A DNA stretch of 64,000 bases from Platynereis dumerilii. Lineage: Eukaryota; Annelida; Polychaeta; Phyllodocida; Nereididae. Position 1 is the first letter of the stretch, and the number at the start of each line of letters is the position of its first letter. This document shows, piece by piece, positions 34,701 to 48,100 of this stretch. A program made the translations under genes and the position numbers. The notes beneath the pieces are model-generated. The model was not told the origin of the DNA, made no database searches, and saw only the letters and a list, made by a program, of their open reading frames with translations. The DNA is taken from positions 5,340,001-5,404,000 of the forward strand of contig JAPTHN010000025.1 in assembly GCA_026936325.1 (NCBI GenBank), given 5' to 3'.

Positions 34701-34814
34701 CTGAGTCAGGTAAAGCTAAAGTCCATTTGTCTGTCAATTTACAGGCAAAGTGTAATTAAAAGTAAAGGTAAATTCTTTGTAATTGTCCGTGATGACAATT
34801 ACCGTTTTCTCTAG
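31703..34814 (+). mobile_element. Family 1 Helentron-like element, unit B
   Basis: Head at 31,704, body from 31,791, minisatellite at about 33,075-34,708, hairpin plus CTAG at 34,811-34,814. Almost identical to unit H over its whole length, including minisatellite variant order. The similarity stops at the head on one side and at CTAG plus TTA target bases on the other. Confidence 0.82.
33075..34708 (+). repeat. 13-bp minisatellite array of unit B
   Basis: A mixed array of GACTCTGAGTCAG, GGTCTGTGAGTCA, GACTCGGAGTCAG and TCTCGAGTATGAG variants. The variant order matches the array of unit H almost throughout. Confidence 0.95.
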
Positions 34815-34819
34815 TTATT

Positions 34820-37598
34820 AAGAATTTACCTATGGTAAATTCTATTTGTTTTTGCTATTCTTATTATTATTCTTATTCTTCTTTTTTTTTCAAAATGGTC
34901 CTATGGCGATGAAAGTTGGTCAGAAGGTCAATCAGGCATTCAGTATTGTGAAAGTGGGTCATTTGATGTCATTTTCACAGTTGTCTTTTTCACAGAGGCG
35001 TTCAAAGTCGAAAATTTGTAAACTTTAAGGTTGAATAACTGAAAAAGTATTTGAGATAATGAGTCAAGAGTGAAAATCCTGTGATAAAAAGTTGTTTTGA
35101 ACGATTTGGTGAAACTGATATGACAGTTGGTTCAACGGGTAAAGGGCTTTGGATGCATGAGCACTTTTCAGTCTACGATCAGTTTCTCAAGTTATGTAAT
35201 AGATAGGAACTTGGTGATTGTGGAAAAAGTTGGCCTGTGTCTGGGGCCAATTCTGATTCAACAAATGGTTTGGATTGGTTCAATACTTTGTGAAATATGG
35301 CAATTTTTCAAAATCGAGGGTTCCAAATTCAGGTCAAATTGTAAAATCTCCATGAAGGAGTAGTCTGAGGTGATCAAAATGTATAATGAACTACCCTTAA
35401 CTTTACCCAAAAAGACTATATTGACCAAAAAAGTGGAACCAAAGGTTATTTTTGAAGGTGATTTGAGTCATTAAAGTTTAAAAAGTTGAATTTTGCAAAA
35501 ATTCTGAAAATTATGTTTTTTTCAACCAATCCTCTCAAAAGTCTGTTTCTACAAGTCAATAATATGGTTATCAAAAGCCCCCAATGAAGAATATTTCATG
35601 TTCTCAACTCAATTTGTAAAAAAATTTGAAAAATGGTACTTCTCGACACTCCTGACATTTACCGTAAATGATTTTATTTGAGTGGGAAATATCACTCCTA
35701 CAGCTTTCTTTAAATTAAATGACCCCCCTATATCACCTACTGGAATCACATGAGCACATTACTTTTGACCTTTGACCTTTTTATCAAGGTAAAATTTGAG
35801 GTCAAAGAGGAAATGAAAACAGGTTATTTTCACTGATTATTTTTTTTAACTGGTAAGGAACGTTCCAATTTTCTTGATTTTAACTGACAATGTGGATCAA
35901 ATACTTGCTGTAAATTGTGTCAAATGGCAAGTCTCTAGCTGTAGTCAGCTTTAAGCAATAAAGGTCAAAAGGTCAGAAAAATGAAGAAATTGCCAGCAAA
36001 AAATTCATTTTCACATGATGCAGGTGAGACAATTTCACACTCCAATGCAGGCTGGCCGCATACATTAACCATATATGGAAAGCCGTTCTGGCCGTTTCAG
36101 GTGACGGGGCCAGTGTACGCTAAAGACTAATGTTTATATACATATTACAGTTAAAAATGACCAAGTGGAGTTTGGTACAGGAGTTGTAGTCAGGATCCTG
36201 AGCCAGGACCCTGAGTCAGGTCTGTGAGTCAGGACCCTAGGTCAGGACTCTGGGTCTTGTCTGTGAGTCAGGTCCCTGAGTCAGGACTCTGAGTCAGGAC
36301 TCTGAGTCAGGACTCTGAGTCAGGACTCTGAGTCAGGGCTCTGAGTCAGGACTCGGAGTCTCGACTATGAGTCTCGACTATAAGTCTCGACTATGAGTCT
36401 CGACTATGAGTCTCGACTATGAGTCTCGACTATGAGTCTCGACTATGAGTCAGGCCGCTGAGTCAGGCCTCGGAGTCAGGACTCGGAGTCAGGACTCGGA
36501 GTCAGGAATCTGAGTCAGGACTCTGAGGCAGGACTCTGAGACAGGCATCTGAGTAAGGCCTCTGAGTCAGGACTCTGAGTCAGGTCCCTGAGTCAGGACT
36601 CTGAGTCAAGTCTGTGAGTCAGGTCTGTTAGTCAGGTCTCTGAGTCAGGTCCCTGAGTCAGTACCCTAGGGCATGACTCTGAGTCTGGAATCTGTGTCAG
36701 GACTCAGAGTCAGGACTCTGAGTCTCGACTATGAGTCTCGACTATGAGTCTTGACTATGAGTCTCGACTGTGAGTCTTGACTATGAGTCTCGCCTATGAG
36801 TCTCCACTATGAGTCAGGCTGCTGAGTCAGGACACGTTGAGTCAGGACTCAGAGTCAGGACTCGGGGTCTGGACTCGGAGTCAAGACTCTGAGTCAGAAC
36901 TCGGGGTCAGGACTCTAAGGCAGGACTCGGAGTCAGGAATCTGAGTCAGGACTCGTCTTGACTATGAGTCTCGACTGTGAGTCTTGACTATGAGTCTCGC
37001 CTATGAGTCTCCACTATGAGTCAGGCCGCTGAGTCAGGACTCGGTGTCAGGACTCGGGGTCTGGACTCGGAGTCAAGACTCTGAGTCAGAACTCGGGGTC
37101 AGGACTCAAAGGCAGGACTCGGAGTCAGGAATCTGAGTCAGGACTCTGAGTCAGGTCTCTTGAGTCAGGTCTCTAAGTCAAGACTCTGAGTCAGGACTCT
37201 GAGTCAGGACTGAGTCAGGACTCTGAGTCAGGACTTTGAGTCAGGACTCTGAGTCACGTCTCTGAGTCAGACCTCTGAGTCTGGACTCTGAAGTGAACTC
37301 GCTCACTCCTGACAGCTAAAAATCATGTAAAACATTGATGAAGGTAGTGAAAATGTGAACCAGTCCCGTGGAATATTATCATTTCCATGTGTCCTTGAGT
37401 CCTTCAGTTTGGTCTGTCTGTCTGACCGTCGGTCCGTCAATTTGTCTGTATTTCCATGTGTCCTTGAGTCCTTCAGTTTGGTCTGTCTGTCTGACCGTCG
37501 GTCCGTCAATTTGTCTGTCCATTTACAGGCAAAGTTTAGTTAAATGTAAAGGTAAATTCTTTGTAATTGTCCGTGATGACAATTACCGTTTTCTCTAG
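34820..37598 (+). mobile_element. Family 1 Helentron-like element, unit C
   Basis: Head at 34,821, body from 34,890, array at about 36,187-37,290, 3' end CTAG at 37,595-37,598. The tail holds a direct duplication of about 73 bp (TTTCCATGTGTCCTTGAGTC twice, from about 37,381 and 37,450). Confidence 0.75.
36187..37290 (+). repeat. 13-bp minisatellite array of unit C
   Basis: GACTCTGAGTCAG-type units with two blocks of GAGTCTCGACTAT; a longer segment around 36,740-36,950 is repeated at about 36,955-37,140. Confidence 0.95.
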
Positions 37599-37600
37599 TT

Positions 37601-38977
37601 ATAATCCCCCGCCGCTTGCGGGGGATTATATTGATATTGTTCGTTTTACTATTATTATTATTATTCTTTTTATTATTCAGCTCAGGAAAACTGCGATTAC
37701 TGCAAAACTATTACAGATACTACATTACAAGTCAAGGGTAAGATGCGACTCCATTGCGCGCTACTTTACCCGAAATTTCATGATCAAATTTCATGACACT
37801 TATGAGTTATGAGGAAAATATAAAAAAAATTTCCGGCGCAGGTTTCTCAGAACCTAAGCACAACTGAGACCTGTTGATTTTTTCTAAGATACCTTGACAA
37901 AGTCTCCAGTGCAGAAAGGCGTCTCGTGGAGATTTCATGAACACATTTCAAGATATGATTTTTTTTAAAAATAGACATCCCGAAAACTGGCCAAAATTTT
38001 TCTGGAAAACAGGGAAGGAATGCTCGTAGAAAGCTGAAAATGGGCGTGCTTACAGACCTACCCTAGTGTACCAACTTCACAAAGTTACGGACCGCTCGGA
38101 CAAACGGTCTCTACGCTACGGACGCACAAAAACTCAAACTTCAAGTGGCCATAGCTCAGTCCCTATTGCAGCTACAGACTAGTTTGACATATCACAAGAA
38201 AGGTCTGTTTCTCAGCTTTCCAATGGTGTATAGCATAATAGTGTCAGGCGCGCGGCGTAGAATCGCGTCGGACATTGAAAATTTCATGTCACTTTTAGGC
38301 CCAAAAAAACTTTTCGGCTCAAAAAGTCAATGTAATTCTTCATGCATGTCCATCATTATTTTATGTGGGCTACCCATATCAGCCCTCCATATTGTCCCCG
38401 AACATAAATTACCTACATTAAATAGTTTGTCCTAGAGAATTTTTTTAATTTTCAAACTTCAAATATAAATTGCTCAGCTTCCGGTTGTTCAAATTTCATG
38501 AAATTAATACCAAAAGATGCTTAAAATTATCGCCTTTACTGTCCTCCAAGGCCATACAGCTCATAGTAATAGCCAATTTTACATAGATGATTTTATATAA
38601 GCCACTATAACTCCTACATTTATGTTTCAAATCAGATGAAAATCCAATGACATGTTCCTAATTTATTGCCTGATTTTTCCATGTAGGCACATCTCCCCAA
38701 CTCTTATGGTTTGCCTGCAGCAAGCCATTAGGTTTAGGGTTAGGGTTTACTCAACATGCACTGCTTGCAGGGTGGTACGCTTGGCCACCACAGGTGTGTC
38801 TGGCAGTCAAGATATTTGATAGGCATATGCTCCAACAACATTGCAGCGTTCATACATGCTTTTAAGAATTCATCATGAAGGACATGAATTGGAAGGGGAG
38901 AGTAAGCAGGGAAGGGGAGACAGGGGGGGCGCGGGGGATTATCCGATATTGCCGTACGGCAATATCAGTTATACTAG
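37601..38977 (+). mobile_element. Family 2 Helentron-like element, unit D
   Basis: Family 2 head at 37,601, (TTA)n, body from TCAGCTCAGGAAAACTG at 37,677. The 3' end has GCGGGGGATTAT, a hairpin with GATATTGCC/GGCAATATC arms, 9 nt, then CTAG at 38,974-38,977, followed by T. The body has no minisatellite and no coding potential. It differs from units E and F near 38,650-38,900. Confidence 0.75.
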
Positions 38978-39002
38978 TTATTATTATTATTCTTATTATT
39001 AT

Positions 39003-40304
39003 TCAGCTCAGGAAAACTGTGATTACTGCAAAACTATTAGAGATAACACCCTGAAACCTCAAACACAATATGTGACTCTGTTGCGTGCTACTTCTCGCGA
39101 AATTTCGTGATCAAATTTCATGATACTAACGCATTATTGAGAAAATAAAAAATGAATTTCTGGCAGCGTTTCCAGGAGAACAAACAAAAATTGAGCTTTG
39201 CTGATTTTTTGTAAGATACCTTGACAAAGTTTCTAGTGCGGAAAGGCGTCTCATGGAAATTTCATGAATATTTTCAGAGATATGAATTTTTCAAAATTGG
39301 ATGTCATGAAAATTTTCTAAAATTTTTCTGGAAAACAGGGAAGGAATGCTTGTAGAAAGCTGAAAATGGGTACACTTACAGATGTACCATAGTGTACCAA
39401 CTTCACAAAGTTACGGACCGCTCGGACCAACGGTCTCGGCGCTACGGACGTCCAAAAACCCAATTTTCAAGTGCTCATATCTCGGTCCCTAGTTGAGCTA
39501 CAGCAAAGTATCATATATCACAAGAAAGGTCTGTTTGTCAGCTTTCCAATGATGTATAGCATAATAGTGTCAGACGCCCGACGTAGAATCGCGTCGGACA
39601 TTGAAAATTTCATGTCACTTTTTGCGCCTAAAAAACATTTTCGGCTCAAAAAGTCTATGAAATTCTTCATGCACGTCCATGAATATTTTATGTGGGATAC
39701 CCATATCAGCCCTTCATATTGTCCCCAAAGATCAATTACCTACATCAAATAGTTTTTCCTGGAGAATTTTTTGAATTTCAAAATTGAAATGTACATTGCT
39801 CAGCTTCTGGTTGTTCAAATTTCATGAAATTAATACCAAAAGATGCGTAAAATTATGGCCTTTACTGTCCTCCAAGGAAATACACCTCTTCTGAATAGCC
39901 AATTTCAAATAAATGATTTTATATATTCAATTATAACTCATGAACTATTGTTTCAGATCACTTAAAACTGAATGTACATGTTGGTAATTTTTTGCCCTAT
40001 TTTGTGGTATAAGGCCATCCTCATATCTCCAATACTTTGCTGGTAAAATAAAGCTAAAAAAATTATTCACAGATGCATGTAAGTCATATACTGTCTCACT
40101 GCCACCTTTCCCAGCAGCTGACCTTGTGCGTGCCACGACATTTCATAGGCATATGCACCAGCAAGATTACTACGTTCATACATGGTATGAAGAATTCATC
40201 ATGACGGATATGAACTGGAAGGACGGAGTAAGCAGGGCAGGGGAGATAAGGGGGGGCGCGGGGGATTATCCGATATTGCCGTACGGCAATATCAGTTATA
40301 CTAG
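39003..40304 (+). mobile_element. Family 2 Helentron-like element, unit E
   Basis: The body starts TCAGCTCAGGAAAACTG after (TTA)n and ends with the GATATTGCC hairpin and CTAG at 40,301-40,304. It is very similar to unit F along its length and has no head of its own. Confidence 0.78.
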
Positions 40305-40320
40305 TTATTATTATTATTAT

Positions 40321-41622
40321 TCAGCTCAGGAAAACTGTGATTACAACAAAACTATTAGAGATAATGTCTCGAAACCTCAGGGACTATATGCGACTCCGTT
40401 GCGCGCTACTGCAAGCGAAATTTCTTGATCAAATTTCATGATACTGACGCGTTATTGAGAAAATAAAAAATCAATTTCTGGCAGCGTTTCCAGGAGAACA
40501 AAAGAAAATTGGGCTTTGCTGATTTTTTGTAAGATACCTTGACAAAGTTTCCAGTGCGGAAAGGCGTCTCATGGAAATTTCATGAATAGTTTCAGAGATA
40601 TGAATTTTTCAAAATCGGATGTCATGAAAATTTTCTAAAATTTTTCTGGAAAACAGGGAAGGAATGCTCGTAGAAAGCTGAAAATGGGTACACTTACAGA
40701 TGTATCAAAGTGTACAAACTTCACAAAGTTACGGACCGTTCGCACAAACGGTCTCGGCGCTACGGACGTCCAAAAACCCAATTTTCAAGTGCTCATATCT
40801 CGGTCCCTATTTCAGCTACAGCAAAGTATCACATATCACAAGAAAGGTCTGTTTCTCAGCTTTCCAATGGTGTATAGCATAATAGTGTCAGACGCGCGAC
40901 GTAGAATCGCGTCGGACATTGAAAATTTCATGTCACTTTTTGCACCTAAAAAACCTTTTTGGCTCAAAAAGTCGATGAAATTCTTCATGCACGTCCATGA
41001 ATATTTTATGTGGGATACCCATATCAGCCCTCCATATTGTCCCCAAAGATCAATTACCCACATCTAAAAGTTTTTCCTGGAGAATTTTTTGAATTTCAAA
41101 ATTGAAATGTACATTGCTCCGCTTCTGGTTATTCAAATTTCATGAAATTAATACCAAAAGATGCGTAAAATTATGGCCTTTACTGTCCTCCAAGGAAATA
41201 TACCTCTTCTGAATAGCCAATTTCAAATAAATGATTTTATATATTCAATTATAACTCATGAACTATTGTTTCAGATCACTTAAAACTGAATGTGCATGTT
41301 GCTAATTTTTTGCCCTATTTTGTGGTATAAGGCCATCCTCATATCTCCAATACTTTGCTGGTAAAATAAAGCTAAAAAAATTATTCACAGATGCATGTAA
41401 GTCATATACTGTCACACTGCCACCTTTCCCAGCAGCTGACCTTGTGCCTGCCACGACATTTCATAGGCATATGCACCAGCAACATTACTACGTTCATACA
41501 TGGTATGAAGAATTCATCATCACGGATATGAACTGGAAGGACGGAGTAAGCAGGGCAGGGGAGATAAGGGGGGGCGCGGGGGATTATCCGATATTGCCGT
41601 ACGGCAATATCAGTTATACTAG
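40321..41622 (+). mobile_element. Family 2 Helentron-like element, unit F
   Basis: Same body and 3' end as unit E, CTAG at 41,619-41,622. The two are 1,302 bp each and closely alike, so they are recent relatives. Confidence 0.78.
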
Positions 41623-41646
41623 TTCTTATTATTATTCTTTTTTGTT

Positions 41647-44600
41647 TCAAAATGGTCCTACGGCAATGAAAGTTGGTCAGAAGGTCAATCGGTCATTGAG
41701 TATTGTGAAAGTGGGTCATTTGATGTCATTTTCACAGTTGTCTTTTTCACAGAGCCGTTCAAAGTCGAAAATTAGTAAACTTTAAGGTTGAATAACTGAA
41801 AAACTATTTGAGATAATGAGTCAAGAGTGAAAATCCTGTGATAAAAAGTTGTTGTCAATGAATTAGTGTGAGAGATATGACAGTTGGTCCAACGGGTAAA
41901 GGGCTTTTGATGCATGAGCACTTTTTAGTCTGCGATCGGTTTCTCAAGTTATGTAATAGATACAAGCATTGTGATTGTGGCAAAAGTTTGCCAGTATCTG
42001 GGGCCAATGTTGATTCAAGGAATGGTTAGGATTTGTCCAGTAGTTTTGAAATATGGCAATTTTTCAATATCAAGTGTTCGAAATTTAGGTGGAATTGTAA
42101 AATCTCCATGAAGGAGTAGTCTGAGGTGATCAAAATGTATAATGAACTACATTCAACTTTACCCAAAAAGACTATATTGACCAAAATAGTGGACCAAAAG
42201 GTTATATTTGAAGGTGATTTGAGTCATTAAAGTTAAAAAAGTTGAATTTTGCAAAAATTCTGAAAATTATGTTATTTCCCACCAATCCTCTCAAAAGTCT
42301 GGTGTCTACAAGTCAATAATATGGTTATCAAAAGCCCCCTATGAAGAATATTTTATGTCTTCAACTAAATTTGTAAAAAAATTTGAAAAATGGTACTTCT
42401 CGGCACTCCTGGCATTTACCATAAATGATTTTATTTGAGTGGGAAATATCAGTCCTACAGCTTTCTTTAAATTAAATGACCCCCCTATATCACATACTGG
42501 AATCACATGAGCACATTACTTTTGACCTTTGACCTTTTTATCAAGGTCAAATTTGAGGTCAAAGAGGAAATGAAAACAGGTTATTTTCACTGATTATTTT
42601 TTTTAACTGGGAAGCAACGTTTCAATTTTCTTGATTTTAACTGACAATGTGGACCAAATACTTTCGGTAAATTGTGTCAAATGGCAAGTCTCTAGCTGCA
42701 GTGTGCTTTAAGCAATAAAGGTCAAAAGGTCAGAAAAATGAAGAAATTGTCAGCAAAAAATTCATTTTCACATGATGCAGGTGAGACAATTTCACACTCC
42801 AAAGCAGGCTGGCCGCATATATTTGCATACATTAACCATATATGGAAAGCTGTTCTGGCCGTTTCAGGTGACGGGGCCAGTGAATGCTACTGACTAATGT
42901 TTATATACATATTACAGTCTCAAATGACTGAGTGGAGTTGGGGATAGGAGTTATAGTCAGGAACCTGAGTCAGGTCTGTGTGTCACGTCTGTGAGTCAGG
43001 TCTGTGAGACAGGTCTGTGAGTCAGGTCTGTGAGTCAGGCCTGTGAGGCAGGTCTGTGAATCAGGTCTGTGAGCCAGGTCTGTTAGTCAGGTCTGTAAGA
43101 CAGGTCTGTGAGTCAGGTCTGTGAGTCAGGTCTGTGAGTCAGGCCCCTGAGTCAGGCCCCTGGGTCAGGACTCTGAGTCAGGCCTCTGAGTCAGGCCTCT
43201 GAGTCAGGACTCTGAGTCAGGACTCTGAGTCTTGACTATTAGTCTCGACTATGAGTCTCGACTATGAATCTCGACTATGAGTCTCGACTATGAGTCTCGT
43301 CTATGAGTCTCGACTATGAGTCTCGACTATGAGTCTCGACTATGAGTCCCGACTATGAGTCAGGCCGCTGAGTCAGGCCTCGGAGTCAGGGCTAGGAGTC
43401 AGGCCTTGGAGTCAGGACTCGGAGTCAGGACTCAGAGTCAGGACTCTGAGTCTTGACTATTAGTCTCGACTATGAGTCTCGACTATGAGTCTCGACTATG
43501 AATCTCGACTATGAGTCTCGACTATGAGTCTCGTCTATGAGTCTCGACTATGAGTCTCGACTATGAGTCTCGACTATGAGTCTCGACTATGAGTCTCGAC
43601 TATGAGTCTCGACTATGAGTCTCGACTATGAGTCCCGACTATGAGTCAGGCCGCTGAGTCAGGCCTCGGAGTCAGGGCTAGGAGTCAGGCCTTGGAGTCA
43701 GGACTCGGAGTCAGGACTCAGAGTCAGGAATCTGAGTCAGGACTCTGAGTCAGGACTCGGAGGAAGGCCTCGGAGGCAGGACTCTGAGGCAGGACTCGGA
43801 GTCAGGACTCAGAGTCAGGGCTCTGAGTCAGGAATCTGAATCAGGCCTCTTGAGGCACTACTCTGTGGCAGGCCTAGGAGGCAGGACTCAGAGTCAGGAC
43901 TTGGAGTCAGGACTGGGAGTCAGGACTCTGAGTCGGGAATTTGAGTCGGGAATTTGAGTCAAGACTCTGAGTCAAGACTCTGAGACAAGACTCTGAGTCA
44001 GGACTCTGAGTCAGGACTCTCAGCCAGGACTCTCAGTCAGGACTCTCAGTCAGGACTCTCAGTCAGGTCCCTGACTCAGGACCTAGGTCAGTACTCTGAG
44101 TCAGGTCTGTGAGTCAGGGCTGTGAGTCAGGACTCAGAGTCAGGATTTGGAGTAAGGCCTCTGAGTCAGGACTCTGAGTCACGTCTCTGAGTCAGGCCTC
44201 TGAGTCAGGCCTCTGAGTCAGGCCTCTGAGTCAGGCCTCTGAGTCAGTTAGGACTCTTGAGTTAGTCAGGCCTCTGAGTCATTCAGGACTCTTGAGTCAG
44301 TCAGCACTCTGAGTCAGTCAAGACTCTGAGTTAGTCAGGACTCTGAGTCAGTCAGGACTCTGAGTCAGTCAGGAGTCTGACAAAGGACTCTGACAAAGGA
44401 CTCTGCCAAAGGACTCTGCCAAAGGCCTCTCAGCCAGGACTCTGTGCAAGGCCTCTGAGGTGGGACTCCGAGTCACGACAGTGAGTCAGGACTGTGAGTC
44501 AGGACTGTGAATCAGGACTGTGAGTCAGGAATGTGAGCCCGGCCTGTGAGTCAGGACTGTGAGTCAGGACTGTGAGTCAGGCCTGCGAGTCGGCATGTGA

Positions 44601-45107
44601 GTCAGGACTGTGAGTCAGGACTGTGAGTCAGGCCTGCGAGTCGGCATGTGAGTCAGGACTGTGAGTCAGGACTGTGAGTCAGGACTGTGAGTCAGGACTG
44701 TGAGTCAGGCCTGCGAGTCGGCATGTGAGTCAGGACTGTGAGTCAGGACTGTGAGTCAGGTCTGTGAATCGGAATGTGAGTCAAGACTCTGAGTCATGAC
44801 TGTGAGTCACGACTGTTAGTCACGACAATGAGTCAGGACTCTGAGTCAGTCATCAGAGAAAAGAGTCTACGTCAGGAGTGAGAGTCAGTAGTCTGAATCG
44901 GAGATCTGATCAGGAAGCTGATCGGCATTCAGAGTTTGAGTCGGAGTCAGAGTCGCAGTCAGTGAGGAAACAGAGTCAGCATGTGTTTGTCAGTCCATCA
45001 GTTTCATCCATCTGTCCATTTGTCTGTCCATATACAGGCAAAGTTTAGTAGAAAGTAAAGGTAAATTCTTTGTAATTGTCCGTGATGACAATTACCGTGT
45101 TCTCTAG
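41647..45107 (+). mobile_element. Family 1 Helentron-like element, unit G
   Basis: The body starts TCAAAATGGTCCTA at 41,647 without an adjacent head, because the family 2 units lie where its head should be. The array is at about 42,957-44,860; the tail has CATCCATCTGTCC; CTAG at 45,104-45,107. Confidence 0.75.
42957..44860 (+). repeat. 13-bp minisatellite array of unit G
   Basis: The longest array in the window. A segment of about 250 bp with GAGTCTCGACTAT units (43,210-43,430) is repeated directly at 43,430-43,730. GACTGTGAGTCAG units dominate after 44,470. Confidence 0.95.
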
Positions 45108-45109
45108 TT

Positions 45110-48100
45110 AAGAATTTACCTATGGTAAATTCTATTTGTTTTTGCTATTATTATTATTCTTATTATTATTATTATTATTCTTATTCTTCTTTTTTTTTCA
45201 AAATGGTCCTATGGCGATGAAAGTTGGTCAGAAGGTGAATCAGTCATTCAGTATTGTGAAAGTGGGTCATTTGATGTCATTTTCACAGTTGTCTTTTTCA
45301 CAGAGGCGTTCAAAGTCAAAAATTTGTAAACTTTAAGGTTGAATAACTGAAAAAGTTGTTGAGATAATGAGTCAAGAGTCAAAATCATGTGATTAAAAGT
45401 TGTTGTCTACGTATTGGTACAAGTGATATGAGAGTTGGTCCAACGGGTAAAGGGCTAGAGCAGAATGAGCAGTTTTTGGTCTGCGAACAAGATCTCAAGT
45501 TACGTAATAGACGGAATCATGGTGATTGTGACAAAAGTTGGCCAGTATCTGGGGCCAGTGCAGTGCTCAATATGGTTTGGATTTGTAGACTACTTTTTGA
45601 AATATGGCAATTTTTCAAAATCAAGGGTTCAAAATTTAGGTCGAATTGTAAAATCTCCTTCAAGGAGTAGTCTGAGATGATCAAAATGTATAGTGAACTA
45701 CCCTTAACTTTACCCAAAAAGACTATATTGATCAAAAAATTGGACAAAAAGGTGATATTTGAAGGTGATATGAGCCATTAAAGTTTAAAAAGTCCAATTT
45801 TCCAAAAATTCTGAAAATTATGTTTTTTTCTACCAATCCTCTTCAAAGTCTAGGGTCTACTAGTCAATAATGTGGTTATCAAAAGCCCTAATGCAGTTTG
45901 TTCAAGGTCTTCAAATAAATTTGTCAAAAATTGTGAAAAGTGCCCCTTTGCAACACACCGGATGTTTTGCATAAATGATTTAATTTGAGTGGGAAATATT
46001 ACTCCTACAGCTTTCTGTAAATTAAATGACCCCCCTAGATCACATACTGGCAACACATGAGCACATTAATTTTCACCTGTGACAATTTCCGCAGGGTCAA
46101 ATTCGAGGTCAAAGATGAAATGAAAATTGACCATTTTCACAAATGATTTTTTTTAACTAGCAAGGAAAGTTCCAATTTTTTTTATTTTCACTGACAAGCT
46201 TGACCAAATACTTGCGGTAAGTTTTGCCAAATGACAAGTCTGTAGGTACAGTCAACTCGAAGCAACAAAGGTCAAAAGGTCAGGAAAATGAAGAAATTGT
46301 CAGCCAAAAATTCATTTTCACATGATGCAGGTGAGACGGTTTCACACTCCAACGCAGGCTGGCCGCATATATTAGCATACATTAACCATATTTGGAAAGC
46401 TGTTCTGGCCGTTTCAGGTGACGGGGCCAGTGTATGCTACTGACTAAGTCTCAAATGACTGAGTGGAGTTGGGGACAGGAGTTGTAGTCAGGACCCTGAG
46501 TCAGGTCTCTGAGTCAGGTCCCTGAGTCAGGACCCTAGGTCAGGACTCTGAGTCAGGTCTGTGAGTCAGGTCTCTGAGTCAGGTCCCTGAGTCAGGACTC
46601 TGAGTCAGGACTCTGAGTCAGGACTCTGAGTCAGGACTCTGAGTCAGGACTCGGAGTTAGGACTCGGAGTCATGGCTCGGAGTCAAGACTCGGAGTCAGA
46701 AATCTTAGTCAGGTCTGTGAGTCAGGTCTCTGAGTCAGGTCACTGAGTCAGGACCCTAGGTCAGGACTCTGAGCAAGGACTCTGAGCCAGGACTCTGAGT
46801 CAGGACTCTGAGTCAGGTCTGTGAGGCAGGTCTGTGAGTCAGATCTGTGAGTCAGGTCTGCGAGTCAGGACTCTGAGTCAGGACTCTGAGTCAGAACTCT
46901 GAGTCGCGACTACGAGTATTGACTGTGAGTCTCGACTATGAGTCAGGCCGCTGAGTTAGGACTCGGGATCAGGACTTGGAGTCAGGACTCGGAGTCAGGC
47001 CTCGGAATCAGGACTCGGAGTCATGATTCGGAGTCAGGAATCTGAGTCAGTTCAGTGAGTCAGGTCTTTGAGTCAGGTCTGTGAGTCAGGTCGGTGAGTC
47101 CGGTCTGTGAGTCAGGTCTGTGAGTCAGGTCCTTGAGTCAGGACCCTAGGTCAGGACTCGGAGTCAGACCTCTGAGTCAGGACCCTGAGTCAGACTCGAT
47201 GTCAGGACTTGGAATCAGTAATCGGGGTCAGTACTCTGAGTTAGGACTCTGAGTCAGGACTCTGAGTCAGGACTCTGAGGCAGGACTCTGAGTCAGGACT
47301 CTGAGTCAGGACCCTACGTTAGGACTCTGAGTCAGAAGTCAGGACTCTGCATCAGAACCCTGAGTCAGAACTCAAAGTCTGGACTCTGAGTCTCGACTAT
47401 GTGTATTGACTATGAGTCAGGCCGCTGAGTCAGGCCGCTGAGTCAGGACTTGGAGTCAGGACTGGGAGTCAGGCCTCGAAGTCATGACTAGGAGTCATGA
47501 CTAGGAGTCATGACTCAGTCAGGAATCTGAGGCAGGTCTGTGAGTCAGGTCTGTGAGTCAGGTCTGTGCGTCAGATCTGTGAGTCAGGTCCCTGAGTCAG
47601 GACCCTAGGTCAGGACTCAGAGTTAGGACTCTGAGTCTCGACCATGAGTCTCGAGTTTGAGTCTCGAGTATGAGTCTCGAGTATGAGTCTCGAGTATGAG
47701 TCTCGAGTATGAGTCAGGCTGCTGAGCCAGGACACGCTGAGTCAAGCCGCTGAGTCAGGACACGCTGAGTCAGGACACGCTGAGTCAGGAAACGCTGAGT
47801 CAGGACTCTCAGTCAGGACTCTGAGGCAGGATTCGGAGTCAGACCTCTGAGTTAGGACCCTGAGTCAGGACTCTGAGTCAGGACTCGGAATCATTACTCT
47901 GAGTAAGGACTCGGAGCCAGGACTCGGAGTCAGGACTCTGAGTCAGGAGTTGGAGTCAGGACTCTGAGTCAGGAGTTGGAGTCAGGCCTCTGAGTCAGGC
48001 CTCTGAGTCAGGAATCTGAGTCAGGCCTATGAGTCAGGACTCTGACTCAGGACTCTGAGTGAGGACTCTGAGTCAGGACTCTGAGTCAGGACTCTGAGTC

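Noticed and set aside
38728-38748. TTTAGGGTTAGGGTTT as an interstitial telomere
   Set aside because: Only about two to three units inside one family 2 body; too short to mean more than chance or slippage.
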